Shown piece by piece: positions 44,531-52,574 of a stretch of DNA of 64,000 bases. The notes beneath the pieces are model-generated. The model saw only the letters and a program-made list of their open reading frames with translations, ran no database searches and was not told the DNA's origin. Origin of the DNA: Adlercreutzia agrestimuris (GTDB lineage Bacteria; Actinomycetota; Coriobacteriia; Coriobacteriales; Eggerthellaceae). Location of the stretch: NCBI RefSeq assembly GCF_943193125.1, contig NZ_CALPCX010000002.1:248001-312000 (forward strand), read 5' to 3'. The position numbers and the translations under genes were made by a program. How positions within the stretch are numbered: the stretch's first letter is position 1; each line of letters starts with the position of its first letter.

Positions 44531-45190
44531 AGTTTGTATATATGAAGCATCCTTTGTGGCATACATTGCCGTGAGCTCTGTAATAAGAGCATAGAAGCAA
44601 TTGCCATAATGTGTCTTTATGGCAATTGCTAAACTGTCTATCCATTTAAGCAGATGCCGCTGTAAGAATTCTTCTGCTTGTTGAAGCCATTCTCTATATG
44701 ATGCTATATCGTCAGCCTGATAGCGCTCAAGGGCAAACTGTGCTAGTTTCGTCATGAAATCAAGTTCCAGACCTATGTAGTCATCCGATACCTGTTGGTA
44801 TCGCTCTGGCAGCAACCCAGCGCGTTTATATGCTTCGCGAACGCTTAAGACTTCAGGTTGGAAGAGTGCGCGCTTGCCTGTTATATGTATAGACTCCCAG
44901 GGGGAAGCGTGCAGCGTCGTTGGTCCCACAAAGATTCGATTGTATTCTTCTGCAAGTTGAGAAACATGCAAGGTCATTGCTGACCAATTGTCGCTTTCAA
45001 TGTGCTCTTTGATTTCGCAAAGCTTATCTAAAAGCAAAGACGAGGAACTGCTGTCGACAAGTCCGATGGCTGTTTCAAACGAGTCACTTGTTAGTGTTCC
45101 AAGAAACAGCGCATCGGGCTCTTCTGTATAGGCGCGGGTGAGTGTAGAGTAAACCAATACTCGGGCGGCTAACAGAATTTCGTCATCCAT
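44519..45190 (-). CDS. TorD/DmsD-family molybdoenzyme chaperone (second)
   Basis: 223 residues, helical. EEYNRIFVGPTTLHASPWES is the conserved F-x-G-P-x-x-x-x-x-P-x-E motif, and the DDYIGLELDFMTKLAQFA segment follows as in DmsD. It starts 3 bp after the Fe-S gene stop, last gene of the dmsC-A-B-D operon. It likely serves the 875-residue enzyme. Low identity to the other chaperone at 43018 suggests each is specific to one client. Confidence 0.9.
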   Translation of the reverse strand: MDDEILLAARVLVYSTLTRAYTEEPDALFLGTLTSDSFETAIGLVDSSSSSLLLDKLCEIKEHIESDNWSAMTLHVSQLAEEYNRIFVGPTTLHASPWESIHITGKRALFQPEVLSVREAYKRAGLLPERYQQVSDDYIGLELDFMTKLAQFALERYQADDIASYREWLQQAEEFLQRHLLKWIDSLAIAIKTHYGNCFYALITELTAMYATKDASYIQTLRP

Positions 45191-45193
45191 GTT

Positions 45194-45772
45194 TTAATAC
45201 TCCAGCTCTCTATAGTCTTCATCTTGGAGATATTCTCGACCAGAGATGATCATAGAAGGGTGTGTTATTGCAGCATCAGGGCGACAGGCAATGCTTACGA
45301 CGGCATCCGGATGCTTCGCTTGCAATTCTTCAAAATCACCAAATTCTATTGCTCGCATACCGCATGAAGCCTCGCAGGTAGTTGCTCCGTCTTCTTCGCG
45401 TGTGTCAATGCAAGCATTGCACTTATGAACAATTCCTTCTTCTTCTAAATAGACGGGAGCACCATAAGGACATGCCATAATGCATGCTTGGCATCCGATG
45501 CAAATATCGTCATTATGCTGAACGGTGCCATCAGCTTCGTCTTTATACATTGCTCGTGTGGGGCAGTTTCTAACGCAGGCGGGATCTTCGCAATGGTTGC
45601 AAGATCCTGAAATACTATAAAAACGAGCGTTAGGATATTTTCCTACTTCGTAACCGCTCACAATTCTAAAGTTCAAGAGTTTTGGAACGTTGAATTTTTT
45701 CTTGCAAGCTACTTGGCATGTCTTGCAGTCCACGCATCTTGAACTGTCGAAGTAAAAGCCTTTGCGTGCCAT
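45194..45772 (-). CDS. Four-cluster ferredoxin subunit, DmsB type (second operon)
   Basis: 192 residues. CVDCKTCQVACKKKFNVP, CNHCEDPACVRNCPTRAMYK, CIGCQACIMACPYGAPVY and CNACIDTREEDGATTCEASC give four 4Fe-4S sites. AAGGAGAGAT precedes the ATG, 11 bp after the catalytic gene. It transfers electrons from the DmsC anchor to the molybdoenzyme. Confidence 0.95.
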   Translation of the reverse strand: MARKGFYFDSSRCVDCKTCQVACKKKFNVPKLLNFRIVSGYEVGKYPNARFYSISGSCNHCEDPACVRNCPTRAMYKDEADGTVQHNDDICIGCQACIMACPYGAPVYLEEEGIVHKCNACIDTREEDGATTCEASCGMRAIEFGDFEELQAKHPDAVVSIACRPDAAITHPSMIISGREYLQDEDYRELEY

Positions 45773-45783
45773 CTATCTCTCCT

Positions 45784-48411
45784 TTATTCTTCTATGTCCA
45801 ACGTAAGGCGTGTCTCGTAGTCGGGTTGCAGCGGGGCGCCGGTCCATTTTTCTGCCTGAACAGCAACGTTGTTATAGCCTGAAACACCCATACCCTGTGG
45901 ATTCCCTCCATACAGTGTGTTGGGATTTCCTCCTCGGTCAATGCCATCCTCGTCAAAACTGGGCCACGATCCATTTGGAACATCAATACTGCCAGGAACT
46001 ATAAGCTCGCTTACGCTGACAGGGCGGAGTATTTTTCCGTGAGGGCTTGTGATGAGTACTGCGTCTCCAGATTGAATGCCGCGTGCCTCTGCGTCTTGAG
46101 AGTTCATCACTACGGGGGCAAGGAATGTTTCGCGCAGTGTTTCTACGTTATTGAAGTCAGTGCAAGCGCTTCTTGGATAGTGCGTGTTAAACATAAGAAG
46201 GGGATAGTTTTCATCTTGTACTAACGCATGATAGGTGGGGTATGGTTTGTATTCTTCATTTGTTAGTGTTGCCATGTTGAACGTGTCGGCTTTTGCTTGG
46301 CAATAGATTTCAAATTTTCCACTTTCTGAATCAAGTGGGTTTTCCTCGGGATTCTCAATGTAGTCGGCATAGGTGATTGTCTGATATTGGTCTCCAAAAT
46401 GACGTTCTACCTGGTATATTCCCTGCTTAACCAATTCGTTTATGCCTATTTCACCCGTTTGTGGTTCTCCTTCAACACCCCATTCTTTGATGTCTTGCTC
46501 GGTAATGGTTACAAGTGGGGAAGAGGTACCGTCAGCATATTCAATCTTAGTATTTTTGAGCTGATTGAAAAACATTTGATCTTCCGTGAGGGGATATACA
46601 TCTTTGGGGTTGTAACCAAGACGTTCAAGGATTTGTTCGGCTATCCATTGATCGGTTTTAGCTTCGTAGGTGTCTCCGCCCATTTTTGAATACACAAGCA
46701 CCATTTCGCGGTCTCGATCTCCGTTTTCCGCAATAGCGTTGCGTTCGATGTCTGATGTGACAGGGAGGATGATGTCTGCGTAGGGGGTAGATGGTGACGG
46801 TACAAAGTGTTGATACAGGATAAAGTCAAGCTTGCGATATGCTTCTGCAGCCTTTGAGCCGTTAGTCACTGAACGTGCTGAGCCATCTCGAGCGGCGTAA
46901 ATGATGCGTATATCGCATTCCTTTTCTTGCGGCTCTGTGAAATTACCTGACCAACAACGACCCGTGCTGGTGTATTTGCCATCTATGATTGCGTCCCAGA
47001 TTTGGAGTGCTTGAACGTAATCGGTTTCGTCGACGGGCTCAAATTCGTCAGCATCGTAGAGTGGGTCAAGGTCGGGCAGTGTGATGTCTGCAGTACCGTC
47101 ATCACCAGTTGAAATGATCTGAAAGCCAACTGGTCCTTGACGATCAACCCAATAATTTGAGCACGCATTGCCGGGCTTTCCGTAGTGACCGCCCATGCAG
47201 GCAATTGTCATATAAGCTTGAGGAATATCTTCTGCTCCTGTGCAACGAGCCGCAGAATACCCATGAGAGAGCGTAACGTTTTTCTGCTTGCTCATTTCTT
47301 CTGCAAACCACATGATGTCTTCTTCGGGTGTTCCGCAAATTGTAGACGCCCAGGCAGCATCTTTAACTTCGCCATCATAGCTGCCTTCTAGGTATCCGCG
47401 GAAATTCTCGGAGGTTTTTGCATTTTTGGGCATAGACTCGGCGTCAAAACCTATGCAGTACTTGTGCAAAAAATCCCAATCAATGATGTCGCCTTTTTCT
47501 TTGTCTAGTTTCAGCATGGAATGTGCGACACCAAGCAAAAACGCCGTATCCGTTCCGGGCTTCACAGGAATCCATCGTGCATCAAGCATGGCGGCCGAAA
47601 CGTTATAAGAAGGCCCAACATAGATGAAATTCGCTCCGTTGTCTTTTGCGGCGCGGAAAAAATATGCAGGGTTACCGTTAGAGCCCCAACCGGGGTTTTG
47701 TCCAAACAAAACGACAGTATCGGCGTTTTCTATCATATCCAGACGGTCGTTGCCGCCACATTCGCCACCATAGGTAATTCCGAGTGCGTCAGCATTAAGG
47801 GTATACGAACCGTATGAAATAGAATCAGAAACCGTGAGGTATCCGCCGAGCGTGTTAAGAAGCGGAGCGACATATTTGCGACCTCCACTTATGTTGCAAG
47901 GTATATATACCGCGCGAGGTCCATGTTCTTTGTAGGTGCGTTTAAGCTGTTCAGACACAAGATCTAAAGCCTCGTCCCAGCTGATGCGAACATAACCTTC
48001 TTTGCCGCGCAATTCTCCATGTGGATCGTCGAGCGACCAGCTAATGCGCTTCATGGGATACTTGAGACGATCCGCACCGTTTTCAAACTCAACTAACGCG
48101 CGACCTCTGAGGCAGCCACGTTGTTGTGGATAGAGAATGGAATCAGGATGAGTGTCGTCTGTCTTCTGGCGGATTGGAATGCCATCTTTTACCAACGTTT
48201 GATTCATGCAGCGCGTGCCGCATCCGTGCAGACAAGCGATAGTTTTCCATTCGGCCTCTGAGTCGGCGAGATCCTTTTTGTCGGCAAAAGCCAAACGAGA
48301 ATCCCTGCCAAAATGAGAATCGGCTACCTCAAAAGCGGCAGCAGATGCCGCACAAGCAGCAATGAAAGCGCGTCTGCTTAGGCGCGTATCTTTTAAGCTT
48401 AACTCTTTCAT
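45784..48411 (-). CDS. Tat-exported molybdopterin oxidoreductase, DMSO-reductase family (second)
   Basis: 875 residues. Tat signal LSRRAFIAACAASAAAFEVA; 4Fe-4S motif CLHGCGTRC with the fourth Cys in RGCLRGRALVEF; YVRISWDEALDLVSEQL; VVLFGQNPGWGSNGNPAYFF; YADIILPVTSDIERNAIAEN; GDAVLITSPHGKILRPVSVS. It shares domain order with the 817-residue enzyme but is clearly a different subgroup. The ribosome site before ATG 48411 is weak, and the gene follows dmsC by 65 bp. Substrate unknown. The operon leader contains a riboswitch-like element also found before a guanidinium-exporter-like gene. Confidence 0.93.
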   Translation of the reverse strand: MKELSLKDTRLSRRAFIAACAASAAAFEVADSHFGRDSRLAFADKKDLADSEAEWKTIACLHGCGTRCMNQTLVKDGIPIRQKTDDTHPDSILYPQQRGCLRGRALVEFENGADRLKYPMKRISWSLDDPHGELRGKEGYVRISWDEALDLVSEQLKRTYKEHGPRAVYIPCNISGGRKYVAPLLNTLGGYLTVSDSISYGSYTLNADALGITYGGECGGNDRLDMIENADTVVLFGQNPGWGSNGNPAYFFRAAKDNGANFIYVGPSYNVSAAMLDARWIPVKPGTDTAFLLGVAHSMLKLDKEKGDIIDWDFLHKYCIGFDAESMPKNAKTSENFRGYLEGSYDGEVKDAAWASTICGTPEEDIMWFAEEMSKQKNVTLSHGYSAARCTGAEDIPQAYMTIACMGGHYGKPGNACSNYWVDRQGPVGFQIISTGDDGTADITLPDLDPLYDADEFEPVDETDYVQALQIWDAIIDGKYTSTGRCWSGNFTEPQEKECDIRIIYAARDGSARSVTNGSKAAEAYRKLDFILYQHFVPSPSTPYADIILPVTSDIERNAIAENGDRDREMVLVYSKMGGDTYEAKTDQWIAEQILERLGYNPKDVYPLTEDQMFFNQLKNTKIEYADGTSSPLVTITEQDIKEWGVEGEPQTGEIGINELVKQGIYQVERHFGDQYQTITYADYIENPEENPLDSESGKFEIYCQAKADTFNMATLTNEEYKPYPTYHALVQDENYPLLMFNTHYPRSACTDFNNVETLRETFLAPVVMNSQDAEARGIQSGDAVLITSPHGKILRPVSVSELIVPGSIDVPNGSWPSFDEDGIDRGGNPNTLYGGNPQGMGVSGYNNVAVQAEKWTGAPLQPDYETRLTLDIEE

Positions 48412-48476
48412 AGGTTATCAGCCCCTGTCTCGTATCTGTTTCTTGGTATCTCTAAAGGTGTTTCTTTCTGAGCTAA

Positions 48477-49265
48477 TTAGTACATTGCATAGAATGCGTA
48501 ACGCGTAATAATCACTGCGATTGTGATTAAAATAGAGCAAATCAAATTGAGATTTTTGATGCGAAATTTACCAAGCACAACGCATGCTTGCATTGCTGTA
48601 GCTGCTGCAGTGAGAAGCGCCGCAACGATGAAGCCCCAAGGGCCTACCGCAAGATTTGCAAACACAATTGCTTCGGCAATAAAGGTGAGTACCAATGCAA
48701 GATTCAAAAGTATTGAAAGAAGAGAAAAGGATTGCGTACTTTTGTTTTTCTTCGCAGCTTTGTCTGCATGGTTTGCCGTGAATTCGAAAGCGGTGAGTGC
48801 AAAAACTGCACCCATGGCTAGGTCTCCAATTGAGAAGAGGAACAATGTGGGAACTTCGGGCCAACCAGCTACTCCATAGCTGGTGAAATATGCAATTGAT
48901 GTTACGCACATAAGGCCGAGACCAAAAAGTGAGCCAATTATCGGAATTGCGATATTCTCGGAATGCTTCAGCTTTAAAAGAAGTATGTCAGCAAGCAAGA
49001 GGCAGCCAAAAGGAATAGACCAGTATGCCTCTTGGGTAATCATTGCTGTTGGATTTGCTAAGGCATTCAAGAATCTTTCTGGATGACCAAGGTGTGCCAA
49101 AACGCATAGCATGCCGAGACCAAGCAATATGAGGCATAAGAGGGAAAAAAGCCAACTTCGCTGTCGTCGTTTGCTCATCAAGCAGAGGATCGTGCTCATG
49201 ACAAAACCCCCTGAAGCTAATCCCGTCAAGACGGTGAACAGTAGAAGCGGTAATTCCGAGATCAT
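48477..49265 (-). CDS. DmsC-type membrane anchor
   Basis: 262 residues, eight spans. LPLLLFTVLTGLASGGFVMS at the start and HLGHPERFLNALANPTAMIT (the conserved H-L-G-x-P-x-R-x-x-x-A motif) identify the DMSO reductase anchor family. First gene of the dmsC-A-B-D operon. GAGGAGTCAACC precedes the ATG, and the structured leader ends about 40 bp upstream. Confidence 0.92.
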   Translation of the reverse strand: MISELPLLLFTVLTGLASGGFVMSTILCLMSKRRQRSWLFSLLCLILLGLGMLCVLAHLGHPERFLNALANPTAMITQEAYWSIPFGCLLLADILLLKLKHSENIAIPIIGSLFGLGLMCVTSIAYFTSYGVAGWPEVPTLFLFSIGDLAMGAVFALTAFEFTANHADKAAKKNKSTQSFSLLSILLNLALVLTFIAEAIVFANLAVGPWGFIVAALLTAAATAMQACVVLGKFRIKNLNLICSILITIAVIITRYAFYAMY

Positions 49266-49304
49266 GGTTGACTCCTCATCTTTCTGGTTACTCTATAGCC
49301 CCTT

Positions 49305-49396
49305 GAAAAAGAAAAAGCACCCGAACGAACTTTCATCTTCGAAGGCCTAACGATGAAAGATTCGTTCCGAGTGCTCGGAACTCTACCCGGCGGCAG
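49305..49396 (-). ncRNA. Riboswitch-like leader with intrinsic terminator before dmsC operon
   Basis: Minus strand, 5' to 3': CTGCCGCCGGGTAGAGTTCC, then a small hairpin TTCCGAG-CA-CTCGGAA, then a long imperfect hairpin. That hairpin (AGCACTCGGAACGAA... CTTTCATC / GATGAAAG... GTGCT) has conserved loop bases AGGCC and is followed by TTTTTCTTTTT. The small hairpin shares bases with the 5' arm of the terminator, so the two exclude each other, the hallmark of a termination switch. It is nearly the same as the leader of the SMR gene at 49959-50045. Region 49397-49620 shows no gene. Confidence 0.65.
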
Positions 49397-49620
49397 AATT
49401 AATACAAGTGACTATGCAATTGTGGCTATCCTATCCATATTCTTTTAAGCCGTCAAGCAGGTAATGTGTGTTGCTAATAGGCTGATACTTTAATCTTTGC
49501 CACTAGTCTTTGTTGCGGCATGTTTGATTGTCGCGAGTGCTCGTGCTTGCCAAGCCTGGTCAATTACACCAAAGCGTGTTTGGTTATGGGCTGGTTCTAT
49601 TGAGCCGCTGTTTTTCTGGA

Positions 49621-49932
49621 TCACACTATTTTGAGGCCAATAACACAAAGAACCAATCCGATGATAAGCACTATACGGGGAATATTTACAGGATCAATGC
49701 CTGTAACCATTCCATAAACAACCGTTAGTGCAGCGCCTATGCCCACCCAAACTGCGTACGCTGTTCCAAGTGGGAGAGATTTGAGCGCGTGCGATAATCC
49801 AAGCATACTCAGGGCTAAGGCTAGCAGGAAAACTATTGTGGGAATTGGCTGGGTGAATCCATGGGACTTTTCCAAAGCTATAGCCCAGACTGATTCCATC
49901 ATTCCAGCAGCTATCAATATAATCCAATCCAT
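49621..49932 (-). CDS. SMR-family guanidinium exporter-like protein (SugE/Gdx)
   Basis: 103 residues, four spans. IILIAAGMMESVWAIALEKS has the essential membrane Glu of SMR transporters. SHGFTQPIPTIV and LPLGTAYAVWVGIGAALTVV match the SugE/Gdx branch rather than EmrE. Gdx proteins export guanidinium in antiport with protons. ATG 49932 has GGAGG; a TTG one codon earlier is less likely. The leader carries a promoter and a riboswitch-like terminator switch, the usual context of Gdx genes. Confidence 0.88.
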   Translation of the reverse strand: MDWIILIAAGMMESVWAIALEKSHGFTQPIPTIVFLLALALSMLGLSHALKSLPLGTAYAVWVGIGAALTVVYGMVTGIDPVNIPRIVLIIGLVLCVIGLKIV

Positions 49933-49958
49933 CAAGACCTCCAGTTAGTAGCACAAAA

Positions 49959-50045
49959 TAAAAAAACGCCGGAAACGAACTTTCATCTTCTTTGGCCTGA
50001 TGATGAAAGTCGTTCCGAGCGTTCGGAACCCTACCCGGCGGCAGG
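49959..50045 (-). ncRNA. Riboswitch-like leader with intrinsic terminator before the SMR gene
   Basis: Minus strand: CTGCCGCCGGGTAGGGTTCC, small hairpin TTCCGA-ACGC-TCGGAA, then a long hairpin (AACGCTCGGAACGA-CTTTCATC / GATGAAAG... CGGCGTT) with AGGCC in the loop, ending TTTTTTT. The small and long hairpins compete. Position before a Gdx-type gene makes a guanidine sensor the best guess (mepA/guanidine-IV-like or another ykkC-superfamily class). I cannot confirm the class from memory. Confidence 0.7.
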
Positions 50046-50062
50046 AAATACAATTTCGCAAG

Positions 50063-50091
50063 ATTGTATCTTTAATTACATTGATGGTCAA
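50063..50091 (-). promoter_or_regulatory. Sigma-70 promoter of the SMR leader
   Basis: Minus strand TTGACC (50091-50086), 17-base spacer, TACAAT (50068-50063). The predicted start lies about 10 bases before the structured leader. Confidence 0.8.
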
Positions 50092-50166
50092 CGACAAGTA
50101 GTTCTGGATCTCAGGCGCTTCCTGTCGAATGTGCCACTTGATGAAGCATCCTTTGTGGCGAATTTC

Positions 50167-50273
50167 TATACATTTCGGGCACAACCTGCCATCCGCTATG
50201 AACTGCGATTATGTTGCATTATCCCAGGTCATAAGGGGTGCGGCACCATGACGGTTTGTGCCCGAAATGTATA
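50167..50273 (-). repeat. 107-bp nested-palindrome element, copy B (inverted)
   Basis: Same termini (TATACATTTCGGGCAC / GTGCCCGAAATGTATA) and length as copy A. The asymmetric core (TGACCTGGGATAATGCA on the minus strand) shows it is in inverse orientation to copies A and C. Lies between the SMR promoter and a truncated ATP-grasp gene. Confidence 0.88.
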
Positions 50274-50289
50274 ATTTTGTCGCGCGATT

Positions 50290-50751
50290 CTAGATGTTGG
50301 TGTTGGCGTTAAGGTAAGCAAGTTCGTCGGGAGTGTTCATCAGTCTACTCCATCGTGTGCAGAGTAGTTGTGCGTAAAGGTTTTGCTGTAAGCCGTAACT
50401 GCCGAGTGCATACCCATCGTTGATTTCAACCAAGAGCGTTCTACCATCTGCGGTAACACCAAAATCGGCACCATACCCAGCAGGTGCTTCTGTATACGCC
50501 GCAAGAGCGCTCTCGATAATGCGGGGATCATAGTGACAACGCCAATCTCCTCGGTAGGGACGCACATCAAGGATCTTGCCATAGCGAACAAAACAGCGCC
50601 ATCCTGCTTGAAAGTTAACTGGCTCACTGCAAAAGACCGGCAGGTTTTCTTTATTGAAACCGCATCCATTTAAGTCGGCAATGCAGGTGACTACTCTGTC
50701 GTCAAAGTGCTTTTCGCTAAGGGGTTTGACAAAGAGTGGCCAGCCGTTCAT
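50290..50751 (-). pseudogene. N-terminally truncated ATP-grasp protein (R2K/DUF4343-like)
   Basis: 153 residues. WPLFVKPLSEKHFDDRVV, FQAGWRCFVRYGKILDVRPY, GYGADFGVTADGRTLLVEIN then DGYALGSYGLQQ correspond to the C-terminal two thirds of an R2K-type ATP-grasp domain (K..., E/WR-x-F-V, D...E-x-N-D). Family members are usually 250 residues or more; the gene at 57161 is a full-length example. Only a weak GAAAGAG precedes ATG 50751, and an in-frame stop lies about 30 bases upstream, so the N-terminal part is lost. It may be a remnant or a reduced active form. Confidence 0.55.
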
Positions 50752-50921
50752 GTCAGCTCTTTCTTGATTGATGGTGGATCACCAAACGTGGCGTACAAGT
50801 GTTATATTGAGCGCATTTTATTACGAAGTTAGCGGTTGCCCTGTCCCATGAATGGCTCTAAGAGAGACTTGCTTAAGAAAACGCAGTGAGAAAGCTTGAT
50901 GAAACAAGGAAGCACACGCGC

Positions 50922-52331
50922 TTACTGCTTGATATCGTTGATCATGTCAATGAGGCTTTGGCGAGAGCTTATTCCGAGCTTCTGGTATATATTGCTTCGA
51001 TGAAACTTGACGGTATTTTCCGAAACAACTAGTTTTTCCGCAATGCCTTTAACGGAGTTACCCTTGGCAAGAAGTTGTAATACGTCTATTTCGCGTTCTG
51101 TTAATGAATACTTTTGAGCAATCTTGGTGATGTGTTGATTGCTATTTTCATCAACGGTTGCGCCCGACGCTTTTGCAGGGAGGTTTTGTTGCATCTGCGC
51201 AATAAGGAGCAGCATAAGTGAAAGAACAAGAGCAACTACAGCTGTAACTAAAAGAACTATATCGTATGTATCAAACAGGCAAATAATGAAGCGGATAATA
51301 AACTGCGCGAGATAGATAACCGCAATGGAGTTGCAGGCAATGCGTAACTCGCGACCGCTGTATGCTGATCCATACCATACCGATCCTGCTAATGAAAACA
51401 GAAGCAACAACCAAGCACTCATGAAAATAGCTGAGTAAAACACTATGTTTGAGAAAAATGGCGAGAGTGCAAATAGTGAGACGATACTGCAAAAACCAAC
51501 AAGAAGCGAAAAGACGATCTCGGAAGCAACACGCATTTTCGCAACAGCAACAATAATGATTGATGCGGCTATTCCGCAGGGTATAAAAAACCAAAGAAAA
51601 CTCAGCTCTATGATAGGCATCCAGTTTTGAACAATAATTGACCAAACAAGCCCACCTGCAATAGCCATGCTTACAAAATAAACCAAATTTGGATGAGGGC
51701 GTTCAATGTCGGGAAGTATCTGATGTGCGACCTTTTTCTTTTCAAACAAGAGCAAAAACACGAGAGCGCAGACGGGGAGAGCGGCTGAAGTTCCACCAGC
51801 GCCAATAAGCGGTAGCAAACTCATGGACCAGCCGAGTATTCCAGTGATAATCGAGCCAATGCTTACTGTTAAGAAAAGTGATGGAAAGCTCGTTTGAAGT
51901 GACGTGGCTATCCACTTTGCAAGAGGAATCGCAAATGCTATCCCACATAAAATGCCACACAAAAACGCAAGAGGTAGGGAAGCAATTTGGGCAGAAAGGG
52001 CATAAGTTGTTAGCATGGAGCAGCTGATAGCAGATGCAGCGCAAATGACAATGCCTACAAAATCCGAGCTCTTTTGTTTGGCTACTTTTGGAAACGCTAG
52101 CAAAACAACAACAATGGCAACACGTGCAGCTTGTTTAAACACCCACGAATCAGAAGGCTGCATGGCGAATTGATAGTTGGATGCATGGTAGGAGAATTGC
52201 ACCCATGCCATTGCAAAACCAAATGCGCATGCGGATAGCAAAAGAGTGAAAGCTTCGTCTTTTTTTGACATTGATAGCGCTTTGGCTTTGAGTGAGCGCG
52301 CGTCTAATTGTATTCTTGTCTCTTTGCTCAT
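50922..52331 (-). CDS. LuxR-type regulator with multi-span membrane sensor domain
   Basis: 469 residues. About twelve spans in residues 28-390, then a LuxR HTH (LTEREIDVLQLLAKGNSVKG, then SENTVKFHRSNIYQKLGISS). It is divergent from the flavin reductase-cytochrome pair at 52575, so it probably controls it. The shared 243-bp region contains TACCC-N9-GGGTA (about 52430-52450), a candidate site. Confidence 0.9.
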   Translation of the reverse strand: MSKETRIQLDARSLKAKALSMSKKDEAFTLLLSACAFGFAMAWVQFSYHASNYQFAMQPSDSWVFKQAARVAIVVVLLAFPKVAKQKSSDFVGIVICAASAISCSMLTTYALSAQIASLPLAFLCGILCGIAFAIPLAKWIATSLQTSFPSLFLTVSIGSIITGILGWSMSLLPLIGAGGTSAALPVCALVFLLLFEKKKVAHQILPDIERPHPNLVYFVSMAIAGGLVWSIIVQNWMPIIELSFLWFFIPCGIAASIIIVAVAKMRVASEIVFSLLVGFCSIVSLFALSPFFSNIVFYSAIFMSAWLLLLFSLAGSVWYGSAYSGRELRIACNSIAVIYLAQFIIRFIICLFDTYDIVLLVTAVVALVLSLMLLLIAQMQQNLPAKASGATVDENSNQHITKIAQKYSLTEREIDVLQLLAKGNSVKGIAEKLVVSENTVKFHRSNIYQKLGISSRQSLIDMINDIKQ

Positions 52332-52574
52332 AGCCTCAATAATTCCCCTCCATAAACGATAGTCATTTTACCTTACCCTTTGCTTTTGTAATGCTGGGAT
52401 TACTGAAAAGCGCCTGTACAGAGGCAATACTACCCTTTTTGGATGGGTAAAAAAGACTACATAACTGCCTTTTAGGGGTGAAGCAATCTCCGCCAAATAA
52501 GAGCACTATGCACCTTGAGATGGCGACGTTTGGTCGCAAGGATTATTGAGGAACCTCAAGAAGGAGGGGCTAGC

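Noticed and set aside
44542..50159. A 19-base exact match, ATGAAGCATCCTTTGTGGC, at 44542-44560 and 50141-50159.
   Set aside because: The first copy is inside a chaperone coding sequence and the second in non-coding DNA. Flanks do not match, so no repeat element can be defined.
49945..50184. Minus-strand open frame of about 79 codons upstream of the SMR gene.
   Set aside because: It runs through the SMR promoter and the riboswitch-like leader and has no protein-like pattern.
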